This document shows positions 33,540 through 42,658 of a DNA stretch of 58,078 nt, piece after piece. The DNA comes from Curvibacter lanceolatus ATCC 14669 (GTDB lineage Bacteria > Pseudomonadota > Gammaproteobacteria > Burkholderiales > Burkholderiaceae_C). Every line of letters starts with the position of its first letter. Position 1 is the stretch's first letter. Made by a program: the position numbers and the translations under genes. The notes below the pieces were generated by a model. The model worked only from the letters and a program-made list of their open reading frames with translations, did no database searches and was not told the DNA's origin. The stretch is taken from NCBI RefSeq assembly GCF_000381265.1, contig NZ_KB906284.1, forward strand, positions 1 to 58,078. The letters run 5' to 3'.

Positions 33540-33980
33540 ATGGATCTGCAATACCAACTCAAAGCCGGCAGCTACTATCTGTACGACATGAAGGAGCCGC
33601 CCAGCCCGTACACGGGTGAACGGCGCTTCCGCCTGAAGACGGACACCGTGGCCATCGCCTTTGACCGCAGCACCGGCGAGCTGCACCAGCACGGCAACCC
33701 GACGCGCATCCAGTCGTGGGCCACCGGTGCCCGGCGACGCCTGCGGGCGGCGGGGGCGATCGACATCGCCAACGACATCGTGGTGGTGTCGGGCCCGCTG
33801 CCGGTGGAAGAGATCAACAAGTGCCTGGGCATCAGCGGCTATTGCCGTCGGCTGTTTCACCGCCTGCACGCCCTGCCCCACGGCAAGTTCCCCAAGGCCA
33901 CGCCGCCCCGGCAAGGCCCCTTCAGCCAGCAACAGTCTGCCTACGGTGCCTCCTCGGCGGGCCGGCGCCCCACGCATTGA
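33540..33980 (+). CDS. Hypothetical cytoplasmic protein
   Basis: This 146-residue protein has no recognised family. It starts MDLQYQLKAGSYYLYDMKEP with an AGAGGA ribosome site, has a beta-rich N-terminal half (residues 1-90) and a basic Pro/Ser/Gln-rich tail. No signal peptide or membrane helix is seen. The codon pattern and the good ribosome site support a real gene. It stands alone between pldA and the amino acid transporter. Confidence 0.7.
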   Translation: MDLQYQLKAGSYYLYDMKEPPSPYTGERRFRLKTDTVAIAFDRSTGELHQHGNPTRIQSWATGARRRLRAAGAIDIANDIVVVSGPLPVEEINKCLGISGYCRRLFHRLHALPHGKFPKATPPRQGPFSQQQSAYGASSAGRRPTH

Positions 33981-34229
33981 GTTGACGCCACGGCGTTGAC
34001 ACCCTTGGGCGGACGAACCCGAGGGCGGCCGTCCGGGGCCTGCGCAATGCCCCCGCCCCCCCCGGCACCAGGCCTAGCATGCATCTTGCTACGGCTGTGG
34101 CATGCCCAACACCCCCCTCTCGCTCAAGGCACGGCCTGGCCTACAGGCCGGCTGCACTGAAGCCCCCGTGGGCCGTCTGACGGCCTGCCTCAAAGGCCGG
34201 TTCACGGCCCAGTTCACGGGGTCGCCATC
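33981..34229. other. Intergenic region before the amino acid ABC transporter
   Basis: This 249-base stretch is GC-rich with several short self-complementary GGCC-rich pieces near 34130-34200, but I see no gene and no U-tract terminator. It likely holds the ABC operon promoter. Confidence 0.4.
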
Positions 34230-34887
34230 ATGACCCTGGACTTCTCCATCGTCCTGGCGCAATGGCCCCTGTTGCTCAAGGGCCTGGCGCTGACCTGCCT
34301 GTTGACCCTGCTCACCGCCCCCCCTGGGCGTGACCCTGGGCGTGCTGTGCGCCTGGTTGCGCGTGCATGGCCCGGCCTGGCTGCGTGCTGTGGTGGCCGC
34401 CTATGTGGAGCTGGTGCGCAACACGCCCTTCATCATCCAGCTGTTCTTTGTCTTTTTCGGGCTGCCTTCGCTGGGCCTGCGCCTGTCGCCCGAAGTGGCC
34501 AGCGCGCTGGCCATGGTGCTGAACCTGGGCGCCTATGCCAGCGAGATCGCGCGCGCCGGCATCGAGGCCACGCCCCAGGGGCAGATCGAGGCCGCACTGA
34601 GCCTGGCCATGAGCCGCTGGCAGATCTTCACCCGGGTGGTGCTGCCGCCGGCACTGGCCCGCGTCTGGCCGGCGCTGGTGAGCCAGATGATCATCGTGAT
34701 GCTGGGCTCCTCGGTGTGCGGACAGATCTCGACCGAGGAGTTCTCGTTTGCCGCCAACCTGATCGCCAGCCGCACCTTCCGCAACTTCGAGGCCTACATC
34801 CTGGTCACCGGGGCCTACCTGGCCCTGGCGGTGGCCCTGCGCCGCCTGCTGAACTGGTTCGGGCCGCGTTTCATCTTTGGCCGCTGA
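34230..34887 (+). pseudogene. Amino acid ABC transporter permease, frameshifted in a C7 run
   Basis: The frame opens at ATG 34230 (MTLDFSIVLAQWPLLLKGLA, the first membrane helix) but shifts at a run of seven C (34318-34324). The rest of the permease continues in the next frame, in register from VTLGVLCAWLRVHG to the stop at 34887 (FGPRFIFGR). With six C the codons read GCC CCC CTG GGC, giving TAPLGVTLGVLCAW with no break. The second part has the polar amino acid permease features VELVRNTPFIIQLFF and the EAA loop ASEIARAGIEATPQGQIEAA. It is of the HisM/GltJ type. Either a real frameshift or a homopolymer sequencing error; the rest of the operon looks intact. Confidence 0.88.
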
Positions 34888-34899
34888 GGAGTCATTGCG

Positions 34900-35550
34900 A
34901 TGGTTGAATTTTCTCTGTGGGACATCGCCCGGCACCTGCTGCTGGCCCTGCGCTGGACGGCCGGCCTGTCATTGATCGCCTTCGTCGGCGGCGGTGCGGT
35001 CGGGCTGGCCCTGCTGGTGGCACGCACCGCGCGCTGGCCTGGGGCGCAGCGCGGTGTGGCCCTGTATGTGCAGCTGTTTCAGGGCACCCCGCTGCTGATG
35101 CAGCTGTTTCTGACCTACTTCGGCCTGGCCATGCTGGGCGTGGAGACCACGCCACTGACCGCCGCCTCGCTGTGCCTGACGCTGTACGCCAGTGCCTACC
35201 TGACCGAGATCTGGCGCGGCTGCGTGGAGTCGATCCCGCGCGGGCAGTGGGAGGCCTCGGCCAGCCTGGCCATGAACTTTGGCGAGCAGTTGCGCCATGT
35301 GATCCTGCCGCAGGCCGCGCGCCTGGCGATTGCCCCCACCGTGGGCTTTCTGGTGCAGGTGATCAAGGGCACGGCCCTGGCCTCGGTGATCGGCTTTGTG
35401 GAAGTGACCAAGGCCGGCCAGATGATCGCCAATGCCACCTACCAACCGTTTCTGGTCTACAGCTGCGTGGGCCTGATGTACTTCGTGCTGTGCTTTCCGC
35501 TGTCGTGGTGGAGCCGACGCATCGAGCGCTCCCTGCGCCCCCAACGCTGA
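34900..35550 (+). CDS. Polar amino acid ABC transporter permease
   Basis: This 216-residue inner-membrane permease has five predicted helices. The HisQ/GltK-family motif LYVQLFQGTPLLMQLFL is present, and the EAA loop (SAYLTEIWRGCVESIPRGQW) contacts the ATPase. It starts 13 bases after the frameshifted permease, so the two were meant to form a heterodimer. The ATPase follows 52 bases later. The substrate class (polar amino acids such as Glu/Asp, Gln, His or Arg) comes from family knowledge; no binding-protein gene is nearby to narrow it. Confidence 0.92.
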   Translation: MVEFSLWDIARHLLLALRWTAGLSLIAFVGGGAVGLALLVARTARWPGAQRGVALYVQLFQGTPLLMQLFLTYFGLAMLGVETTPLTAASLCLTLYASAYLTEIWRGCVESIPRGQWEASASLAMNFGEQLRHVILPQAARLAIAPTVGFLVQVIKGTALASVIGFVEVTKAGQMIANATYQPFLVYSCVGLMYFVLCFPLSWWSRRIERSLRPQR

Positions 35551-35601
35551 CCCCTGCCACCCCCACCACCGCACCCAGCCGCCCCCGACCGGAACCCCGC
35601 C

Positions 35602-36366
35602 ATGACCCAGCCTGAGCCCGCCACCCCCAGCACCCTGCCCCTGATCGACATCCGCGGCCTGCGCAAACGCTACGGCGACAACGAGGTGCTCAAAGGCATC
35701 GACCTGCAAATCCACCGCCGCGAGGTGGTGTGCATCATCGGCAAAAGCGGCTCGGGCAAAAGCACGCTGCTGCGCTGCATCAATGGCCTGGAGGTGTTCC
35801 AGGAAGGCGCGCTGACCGTGCACGGCCAGCCGCTGCAGCCCGACAACGCCCAGGCCATGCGCGAGCTGCGCCAGAACGTGGGCATGATCTTCCAGAGTTT
35901 CAACCTGTTCCCGCACCTGAGCGCCGGGCGCAACGTGATGCTGGCCCCCACCCTGGTCAAGAGCCTGCCGCAGGCCGAGGCCCGGCGCCGGGCCGAGCAG
36001 TTGCTGGAGCGCGTGGGCCTGGGCAGCAAGTTCGACAGCCTGCCCGAGCAACTGTCCGGCGGTCAGCAGCAGCGCGTGGCCATTGCGCGCGCGCTGGCCA
36101 TGGACCCCGAGGTGCTGCTGTGCGACGAGGTGACCTCGGCCCTGGACCCCGAGCTGGTGGGTGAGGTGCTGCAGGTGGTGGAGAGCCTGGCCGAACAAGG
36201 CATGACCCTGGTGATGGTCACGCACGAGATGAACTTTGCCCGCAAGGTGAGCGACCGCATCATCTTCATGCACCAGGGCAAGGTGCATGAGGAGGGCCCG
36301 CCAGAGGCCTTGTTCAGCCAGCCGGCCACACCCGAGCTGCGCCAGTTCCTGTCGGCCATGGCTTGA
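35602..36366 (+). CDS. Polar amino acid ABC transporter ATP-binding protein
   Basis: This 254-residue ATPase powers the importer above. Walker A is GKSGSGKST (about residues 49-57), the Q-loop is [13 protein letters not shown], the signature [19 protein letters not shown] and Walker [16 protein letters not shown]. The H-loop lies in [13 protein letters not shown]. It matches the HisP/GlnQ/GltL group. It ends the operon; an inverted repeat follows at 36411. Confidence 0.95.
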   Translation: MTQPEPATPSTLPLIDIRGLRKRYGDNEVLKGIDLQIHRREVVCIIGKSGSGKSTLLRCINGLEVFQEGALTVHGQPLQPDNAQAMRELRQNVGMIFQSFNLFPHLSAGRNVMLAPTLVKSLPQAEARRRAEQLLERVGLGSKFDSLPEQLSGGQQQRVAIARALAMDPEVLLCDEVTSALDPELVGEVLQVVESLAEQGMTLVMVTHEMNFARKVSDRIIFMHQGKVHEEGPPEALFSQPATPELRQFLSAMA

Positions 36367-36410
36367 TCGGCGCCCTGCAAGCTTTGTCCTGCGGCCTCGG
36401 TCGTAACCGA

Positions 36411-36431
36411 TTGGCAACTGGCGCTTGCCAA
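36411..36431. promoter_or_regulatory. Inverted repeat between ABC ATPase and chemoreceptor
   Basis: TTGGCAA (36411-36417) and TTGCCAA (36425-36431) are exact reverse complements around CTGGCGC. It has no U-tract and lies about 155 bases before the chemoreceptor start. It could be an operator or an RNA stem at the operon end. Confidence 0.35.
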
Positions 36432-36584
36432 CTGTCGGGAACCATGTCACAAACACGGCAAGCATTGAAACTTTTTGATACGAAAGCGCGGCATTCGCCT
36501 CGCTTTCCGTGACGGGTGCTTCGGCCCTGAATGAGCACCCGGATTCTGTCCGTGTCCGTGTTCATTTCGCGATCGGAGTTGTCA

Positions 36585-38321
36585 ATGAAGTTGTCCGACC
36601 TGAGGATTGGCGCCAAGCTGGGCGCCGCATTCGCCGCCATCGTCGTGATGACGATGGCCCTGGGCATTTTTGCCTGGAGCCAGTTGGGCGCCATCAACAA
36701 CAACGTGGTCGATCTGGCCAGCAACTGGCTGCCCTCGATCCGGGTGCTGGGCGAGATCCAGGACACGCTGGGCCAGATCCGCCGAGCCGAAGGCCAGCAC
36801 GTGATCGCCACCGCGGCCGAAGACAAGAAGGCCCAGGAAGAACGAACGCGCAAACTGGTGCAGTTGCTGGGCGAGCAGGAAAAGCGTTACGAGGCGATGC
36901 TGACGCCCCCTGAGAAACCGATCTACGCCGATTACCAGCAGCACCGGCAGGCCTATCTGGCCAGCTCGGAAAAACTGGCTGCCCTGTCCGCCCAGGGCGA
37001 GGAGAAATTGCCCGATACCCGGGCTTATTTCAATGGCGAGGCCCGCAGCACCATGCAGGCCACATTTGCCGACGTTCAGAAGCTGACCGACCTCAACCTG
37101 AAAGGCGCCGATGATTCGTTCCGCCGCTCGCAGGAGCGCTATGCGCAGACCCTGGTCTGGGTGGCGGTGGCGGTGGCCTTGTCACTGGTGCTGGCGGTGG
37201 TGCTGGGGCTGCTGCTGACCCGGGCCATCGTGCGCCCCCTGGCCCAGGCGGTGAGCGTGGCCGAGCACCTGGCCGCCGGCGACCTGACGGTGGCGGTCGA
37301 TGTGTCAGGCAAGGACGAAACCGGCCTGCTGCTCAAAGCCATGGCGCACATGCGGGACCAGTTCAGCCTGATCGTGCAACGGGTGCGCAGCAATGCCGAA
37401 GGGGTGTCCAGCGCCAGCGCCGAAATCGCCATGGGCAACCAGGACCTGTCCAACCGCACCGAGCAGCAGGCCAGCGCTTTGGAACAGACGGCGGCCTCGA
37501 TGGAAGAACTGAACGCCACCGTGAAGCACAACGCCGACAACGCGCGCGGTGCCAACCAACTGGCCCAGAGCGCCTCCCACGTGGCCACCCAGGGCGGGCA
37601 GGTGGTGTCTGAGGTGGTCGACACCATGCGCGGCATCAACGACAGCTCGCGCCGCATCTCCGACATCATCAGCGTGATCGACGGCATCGCCTTCCAGACC
37701 AACATCCTGGCCCTGAATGCCGCGGTGGAGGCCGCCCGGGCCGGTGAGCAAGGGCGTGGCTTTGCCGTGGTGGCCAGCGAGGTGCGCAGCCTGGCCGGCC
37801 GCTCGGCCGAAGCCGCCAAGGAGATCAAGGCCTTGATCTCAGACAGCGTGGAGCGCGTGGGGCATGGCAGCACCCTGGTCGACAAGGCCGGCGCCACCAT
37901 GGCCGACGTGGTGAGCTCGATCCGCCGGGTGACCGACATCGTGGGTGAGATCAGCGCCGCCAGCACCGAACAGAGCTCGGGCGTGGCGCAGGTGGGCGAG
38001 GCCATCACCCACATGGACCAGGCCACCCAGCAGAACGCCGCCATGGTGGAAGAGATGTCGGCCGCCGCCAATGCCTTGCGCACCCAGGCCGCCGAGCTGG
38101 TGGAGGCGGTGGCCCAGTTCAAGATCACCAGCGACCAGACACGCGCCAAGACGGCCCCCCAGCCCCAGGCAGCCCCCAGCAGCCCGCGACCGGTCAGCCG
38201 GGGCCCGGCCGTGGCCAAGCTGGTTCAAACCAAGGCCCCGGCCTCTTCTGCCGCGCCCGCATCGGCACCATCGCCCGCGCTCAGCCACAGCAAAGGCAAC
38301 GATGACTGGGAGAGCTTCTGA
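36585..38321 (+). CDS. Methyl-accepting chemotaxis protein
   Basis: This 578-residue transmembrane chemoreceptor has an N-terminal helix (about 11-33), a periplasmic four-helix-bundle sensor (about 34-185), a second membrane helix (about 186-212), a HAMP domain (about 212-265) and a long cytoplasmic signalling rod. The CheA/CheW-binding tip is intact ([20 protein letters not shown], about 365). The protein ends in a flexible Pro/Ala-rich linker and DWESF, which fits the xWxxF pentapeptide that tethers CheR/CheB. I chose the ATG at 36585 ([20 protein letters not shown]) with a GGAG site; the longer frame to 36531 adds 18 unlikely residues. Ligand unknown. Confidence 0.94.
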   Translation: MKLSDLRIGAKLGAAFAAIVVMTMALGIFAWSQLGAINNNVVDLASNWLPSIRVLGEIQDTLGQIRRAEGQHVIATAAEDKKAQEERTRKLVQLLGEQEKRYEAMLTPPEKPIYADYQQHRQAYLASSEKLAALSAQGEEKLPDTRAYFNGEARSTMQATFADVQKLTDLNLKGADDSFRRSQERYAQTLVWVAVAVALSLVLAVVLGLLLTRAIVRPLAQAVSVAEHLAAGDLTVAVDVSGKDETGLLLKAMAHMRDQFSLIVQRVRSNAEGVSSASAEIAMGNQDLSNRTEQQASALEQTAASMEELNATVKHNADNARGANQLAQSASHVATQGGQVVSEVVDTMRGINDSSRRISDIISVIDGIAFQTNILALNAAVEAARAGEQGRGFAVVASEVRSLAGRSAEAAKEIKALISDSVERVGHGSTLVDKAGATMADVVSSIRRVTDIVGEISAASTEQSSGVAQVGEAITHMDQATQQNAAMVEEMSAAANALRTQAAELVEAVAQFKITSDQTRAKTAPQPQAAPSSPRPVSRGPAVAKLVQTKAPASSAAPASAPSPALSHSKGNDDWESF

Positions 38322-38337
38322 ACCCAGGCTGCGGGGT

Positions 38338-38712
38338 TCAGGCGCTGTGCGCCGGCTCTGCGGCAGGCCACAGCAGGCCGGTCAATTGCTGAGGCACATC
38401 ATTGTCAAAGCTCATCAGCGCCTCGGGCGGCTGCGCCGCCGCGGCAGCCTGCAACACCGCGGCCACGCGGGCGCTCTGCGGCGCACTGGGGGCCGCCTTC
38501 AACTGCAGCGCCAGCGCGGCCAAGGTTGCGTCCAACAGACGCTCGGAACCCAGCACGCTCCAGGCATAGTCAATTTCATAGCGCTCCACCGCCTGGCTCA
38601 GGCTCTCGCCATCCAGCCGGGCTTCCGCAGCGAAATCATTCAGCGTGCGGGTGCTGAGCAGCCCTTGCAGCGCCTGGGCGTGGTCTTGGATGGAGAGGGT
38701 ATCGACGACCAT
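38338..38712 (-). CDS. Hypothetical protein
   Basis: This 124-residue, mostly helical, acidic protein (MVVDTLSIQDHAQALQGLLS at the start) has no membrane segment and no family I recognise. The ATG at 38712 has a good AAAGGA site; the longer frame to 38829 lacks one. It is convergent with the chemoreceptor, 16 bases between stops. Confidence 0.65.
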   Translation of the reverse strand: MVVDTLSIQDHAQALQGLLSTRTLNDFAAEARLDGESLSQAVERYEIDYAWSVLGSERLLDATLAALALQLKAAPSAPQSARVAAVLQAAAAAQPPEALMSFDNDVPQQLTGLLWPAAEPAHSA

Positions 38713-38856
38713 GGGGTGTCCTTTGAGAACGGTGCGACTTGCAGGCCCTCGGGCCTGGCCCGCGCAGGCCACCAGCCAACAAGGCTGAAACCGGCTGAGC
38801 CGACGCAAAAACAGAAAGCCATCCAACAAGATGGCTGCATGGAGAGGCCCGAAACG

Positions 38857-38893
38857 AAAAAAGCCCTAAGCGGTTGATTGCTTAGGGCTTTTT
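38857..38893 (-). terminator. Terminator of tRNA-Phe (also works on the plus strand)
   Basis: GCCCTAAGC (38863-38871) pairs with GCTTAGGGC (38880-38888) across GGTTGATT. Six A on the left (38857-38862) read as U6 on the minus strand, and five T on the right (38889-38893) serve the plus strand. It lies 12 bases downstream of the tRNA-Phe 3' end. Confidence 0.9.
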
Positions 38894-38900
38894 GATGTTT

Positions 38901-38976
38901 TGGTGGCCTGGGACGGAATCGAACCATCGACACGCGGATTTTCAATCCGCTGCTCTACCAACTGAGCTACCGGGCC
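38901..38976 (-). tRNA. tRNA-Phe (anticodon GAA)
   Basis: This 76-base cloverleaf on the minus strand has the anticodon loop context GGATTGAAAATCC, giving anticodon GAA. The TGGTTCGATTCC T-loop arm, the AGCTCAGTTGGTAGAGC D-arm and an encoded CCA are all present. The acceptor stem has one C-A mismatch at the fifth pair. Confidence 0.95.
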
Positions 38977-39027
38977 TGCTGAGAAATAAATTATAGCAAG
39001 CTTTTTTAGGCCAAAAAGGAAAAACCC

Positions 39028-39693
39028 TTAAATTGCATTTTTTTTGCTGCGCGACAGGTCGACGCCGAGCTGACGCAGCTTGCGATACAGGTGGGTGCGC
39101 TCCAGCCCGGTCTTTTCAGCCACGCGGGTCATGGAGCCGTTTTCCTGCAGCAAGTGGAATTCGAAATAGGCTTTCTCGAAGCCGTCGCGCGCTTCGCGCA
39201 GGGGCTTGTCCAGGTCGAACAGTTGCTGGGCCTGGGTCTGCACTTCGGCCAGCAGGGTGACGGGCGTGGCCTGGGCTTCGATCCGGGGTTCGGGCACGTT
39301 GACCACGGGGGCCGCGGTCTTGCGCAGCTGGTTGCGGGCCAGGCCCTGCTCCACGGCCTTCAGCAGCTTTTGCAGGGTGATGGGCTTTTCGAGGAAGGAG
39401 AAGGCCCCGATGCGGGTGGCTTCGACGGCGGTATCGATGGTGGCGTGGCCGCTCATCATGATCACGGGCATGGACAGCAGGCCGCCGGCCGCCCACTCCT
39501 TGAGGAGGCTGACGCCATCGGTGTCGGGCATCCAGATGTCGAGCAGGACCAGGTCGAACTCGTCGCGTTGCCGGGCGTTGCGCGCTTGCGAAGCGTTTTC
39601 GGCAAGTTCGACGTTGTGGCCCTCATCGTTGAGGATTTCGGACAGCAGATCCCGGATGCCCAGTTCGTCGTCGACCACCAGTATGTTTGCCAT
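39028..39693 (-). CDS. NtrX-like response regulator without AAA+ domain
   Basis: This 221-residue regulator has an N-terminal receiver (residues 1-120: ILVVDDELGIRDLLSE, phosphorylated Asp in LVLLDIWMPDTDG, K in FLEKPI) and a C-terminal Fis-type helix-turn-helix (about 180-215: ENGSMTRVAEKTGLERTHLY). A variable linker joins them. Classical NtrX has a sigma-54 AAA+ ATPase domain in between, which is missing here, so it cannot activate sigma-54 polymerase by ATP hydrolysis and probably acts as a conventional activator or repressor. It follows ntrY by 35 bases and is its cognate partner. Confidence 0.92.
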   Translation of the reverse strand: MANILVVDDELGIRDLLSEILNDEGHNVELAENASQARNARQRDEFDLVLLDIWMPDTDGVSLLKEWAAGGLLSMPVIMMSGHATIDTAVEATRIGAFSFLEKPITLQKLLKAVEQGLARNQLRKTAAPVVNVPEPRIEAQATPVTLLAEVQTQAQQLFDLDKPLREARDGFEKAYFEFHLLQENGSMTRVAEKTGLERTHLYRKLRQLGVDLSRSKKNAI

Positions 39694-39728
39694 GATTGAA
39701 AGAAAGCGGTTCCAGGGAAGATGTTGTG

Positions 39729-42005
39729 TCAGGCAGGGGATGCCGGCGCAGTGGCGAATGATAGCGACACTTGAGCCCCGGCGATGTTGTCGCCGCTCAT
39801 GTGATTGGACAGATCGATCCGTGCGCCATGCTCGTCGGCGATTTTCTTGACCACTGCAAGACCCAGGCCAGTGCCTTTGGATTTGGTGGTGACATAGGGC
39901 TCGAAGGCCCTTTTGAGGATGTAGTCGGGAAAGCCAGTGCCGTGATCGCGCACCACCAGGCGCACGCGACGCGAACTTTCGCTCCAGCGGGTGCGGATTT
40001 CGACCGGCTGGCGGTCGGCTGCGGCCACCCCCTCGGTGGCGTCCTGCGCGTTCTGCAGCAGGTTGTGGATGACCTGGCGCAACTGCTGGGCGTCGCCCAG
40101 CACCGGCAGGCAGCGCGGATCGAGCTCGACGCGCACCGGCACGGTGGCGTTCTCGGGGCCATACAGATGCAGGATGTCGTGCACCAGGGCGTTGAGGTCC
40201 AGGGGTTTGAGTTCGGCCGCAGGCAAGCGGGCGTAGTCCCGGAACTCGTTGACCAGGCGCTTCATGCCGTCCACCTGATCCACGATGGTCTTGACCGACT
40301 TGGTGAGCACGGCCTGCTCAGGGGCGGCCAGCTTGCCGCTCAGCTTCATCTCGAGGCGTTCGGCCGAGAGCTGGATGGGCGTGAGCGGGTTCTTGATTTC
40401 ATGGGCCAGGCGGCGCGCCACCTCGCCCCAGGCCTGGGCGCGCTGGGCCGAGACGATTTCGGAGATGTCGTCAAACACCAGCAAGCGGGCGGAGCCGGGC
40501 ATTTCGGCCCCCCGGGCGACCAGGGTGATCATGCTGGCGGCGGCCCCGTTTTGCCCGTCGGGCAGTTCGAAGGATTGCTGCCAGTGGTCCAGTCCGTGCT
40601 GCTGGGCGTTCTCGCCCAGGAAGGCATCGAACTGGCTTTGCACGCGCTGCGCAAAGTCTTCCAGGCTGGGCACCGCCGCCAGCGGGCGGCCCTCGTAGGC
40701 GGCCAGCGGCACCTTGAGGATGCGGGTGGCCCCGGGGTTGGACGACTGGATCTGCCCTTGAGCGTCCAGCACGATCACCCCGGCGGTGAGGTTGTCCAGA
40801 ATGGTTTGCAGATTGGCCCGGGCGGTGCTGACCTGGCGCATGCTTTTTTCGACCGTGGCGCGGGCGTCGGCCAATTGCTGGGTCATGTCGGCAAACGAGC
40901 GGGTCAGCCCGCCCAGCTCGTCGCGGCCTTGCAGCACGGCCTTGGGGCTGAGGTTGCCGGCGGCCACTTCGCGCACGCCCTCGGCCAGCACCAGCAGGGG
41001 CCGGGCCAGCTGATTGCCCAGCAGCACGGCGAGCAGCACGGCGCCAAACACCGCCAGGAACAGGCTCAGCGTGAGGGTGCCGATGTACATGCGGCGCAGG
41101 CCGGATCGGGCCAGGGCTCGCTCCTGGTATTCACGGTAGGCCTCTTGCACGGCCAGGGCATTGGCCACCAGGGTGGGCGGCAAGGGCACGGAGACCTGCA
41201 AAAAGCGCGACTCGGACAACAGGCCCAGGCTGGACGAGTTGACCAGGGCCATGGCGCGGATGCGGGCGTTGTTGATGGCGGCCGCGTTGGCGGGGTCGTC
41301 CAGGCCTTCGATCTGGGCCACGGCGCGCTGCTTGCGCACATTGCGGATGTTCTGCACCGAGGGGCGCTCGGGATTGAGCTGGAAGCGCGACTGGCCCACG
41401 CTGGCCACCAGTTGGCCCGAGGCGCTCCAGAGCACGACGTCGCTGGCCCCGAGCTGGTCGCGGATCTTTTCCAGCACCAGGCCGGCAGTGGCGTCGGGCA
41501 CATCGGTGAGCTGCGAGCCCGCGGCCCGGGTCTTGTTGGCCAGGTCGTTGGACAAGGTGTCGAGGGTGGCCCGGCCCAGGCTCACACCGGCATCCAGCGC
41601 GCCCTCGACCTTGACGTCAAACCAGCTCTCGATCGAGCGTGACACGAACTGGTAGGACACCACATAGATCAGCACGCCGGGCACAAAGCCCACCAGGGCA
41701 AAGATGGCCGCCAGCTTGACCAGCAAGCGGCTGCCGAAGCGCCCGCGCCTCAGCCGCTGGTACAGGCGCAGGGCGATCCACAGGATGGCCGACAGCAAGG
41801 CGCCCGCCACGATGAGGTTGATGACGAACAAGCGCAGGTAGTTGCGCTCGTACAAGGCCCGGTTGTTGGTGGCCTGGGTGAGCAAGAACAGCAGCAAGAT
41901 GCCGATGATGACCATCATGGCAATGCCGATGCCGACGGTCCAACGGGCGGTGCGGGTGCTGAACAGGGAGTGTCGATCGATGCCCGGTCTGGGCGCAGTG
42001 CTCAT
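39729..42005 (-). CDS. ntrY: Sensor histidine kinase NtrY
   Basis: This 758-residue membrane kinase has three N-terminal helices (about 17-45, 52-78, 88-115), a periplasmic sensor region, a fourth helix (about 300-328), HAMP (about 330-385), a PAS domain (about 400-500), and HisKA with AHEIKNPLTPIQLSAERL (His about 535). The HATPase has NLLQNAQDATEG, DHGTGFPD and KGTGLGLAVV. NtrY senses nitrogen or redox status in related bacteria. I chose the ATG at 42005 because it overlaps the DUF4390 stop (ATGA) and starts the usual protein. Confidence 0.93.
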   Translation of the reverse strand: MSTAPRPGIDRHSLFSTRTARWTVGIGIAMMVIIGILLLFLLTQATNNRALYERNYLRLFVINLIVAGALLSAILWIALRLYQRLRRGRFGSRLLVKLAAIFALVGFVPGVLIYVVSYQFVSRSIESWFDVKVEGALDAGVSLGRATLDTLSNDLANKTRAAGSQLTDVPDATAGLVLEKIRDQLGASDVVLWSASGQLVASVGQSRFQLNPERPSVQNIRNVRKQRAVAQIEGLDDPANAAAINNARIRAMALVNSSSLGLLSESRFLQVSVPLPPTLVANALAVQEAYREYQERALARSGLRRMYIGTLTLSLFLAVFGAVLLAVLLGNQLARPLLVLAEGVREVAAGNLSPKAVLQGRDELGGLTRSFADMTQQLADARATVEKSMRQVSTARANLQTILDNLTAGVIVLDAQGQIQSSNPGATRILKVPLAAYEGRPLAAVPSLEDFAQRVQSQFDAFLGENAQQHGLDHWQQSFELPDGQNGAAASMITLVARGAEMPGSARLLVFDDISEIVSAQRAQAWGEVARRLAHEIKNPLTPIQLSAERLEMKLSGKLAAPEQAVLTKSVKTIVDQVDGMKRLVNEFRDYARLPAAELKPLDLNALVHDILHLYGPENATVPVRVELDPRCLPVLGDAQQLRQVIHNLLQNAQDATEGVAAADRQPVEIRTRWSESSRRVRLVVRDHGTGFPDYILKRAFEPYVTTKSKGTGLGLAVVKKIADEHGARIDLSNHMSGDNIAGAQVSLSFATAPASPA

Positions 42006-42658
42006 TTGGCAGGCTCCGGCTGCAGGCGCTGGTTGCGGCTGGCGGCCAGGTTCCAGTCGGTCCGGCCGGTCACGCCCAGTTGGAAGGGGCGGGGCAGTTG
42101 CGAGACATCCAGGCGGAAGCGGAAATCGACGCTGTGTCGGGCCTCGTTGTCGATGGCCGCCGCATCGGCAATGCGCCAACGCGATATGCGCTGGATGGCG
42201 CCAAGCGCCTCATCCAGGTCTTCGAAGCTCTGCCCCAGGCTCACGCCCAGGCCGGAGTTGGCAATCGGGGTCGGCGCCACCTGCAGGCGCCAGCGGCGGG
42301 TCAGGGGCTGGTAGGCCAGGCGCATGTAGCGGGCCACACTGACAACACGCTGGTCATACCAGTACCAGCGGTCGCGCAGCACCTCGGCCTCGGCCACAAA
42401 GTACAAGGGGATGCCTTTGGCCGCAGCATCGGCCACCAGCTGGGGCAGGTCAAAACGCACGGAGGCCGACAGGAAAAGCCCCTCTTCGGTGCGCTCCAGC
42501 CGCATTTGGGCTACCTCGATCTCGGGCGTGTCGGCCCACGCAGGCCGAATGCACCAGAAAAGGGCAGCCAGCAGCCATCCCGCGAGAAAGACGATCCGGT
42601 CAATCTGCGCGTTTTTCGAGCAAGGCGTAGAAAAATCCGTCGTGGTCACGGAGCCCAT
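42002..42658 (-). CDS. DUF4390 domain protein, exported
   Basis: This 218-residue protein has an N-terminal hydrophobic segment ending in ALFWCIRPAWA (about 25-42), probably a signal peptide or anchor, followed by the DUF4390 beta-rich domain (TPEIEVAQMRLERTEEGLFL, YLVAE-like YFVAEAEVLRDRWYWYDQRV, VARYMRLAYQPLTRRWRLQV). It sits in nearly all betaproteobacterial ntrYX operons I know of; function unknown. Its start overlaps the end of rsmB by 59 bases and its stop overlaps the ntrY start, so the three are tightly coupled. Confidence 0.88.
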   Translation of the reverse strand: MGSVTTTDFSTPCSKNAQIDRIVFLAGWLLAALFWCIRPAWADTPEIEVAQMRLERTEEGLFLSASVRFDLPQLVADAAAKGIPLYFVAEAEVLRDRWYWYDQRVVSVARYMRLAYQPLTRRWRLQVAPTPIANSGLGVSLGQSFEDLDEALGAIQRISRWRIADAAAIDNEARHSVDFRFRLDVSQLPRPFQLGVTGRTDWNLAASRNQRLQPEPAK

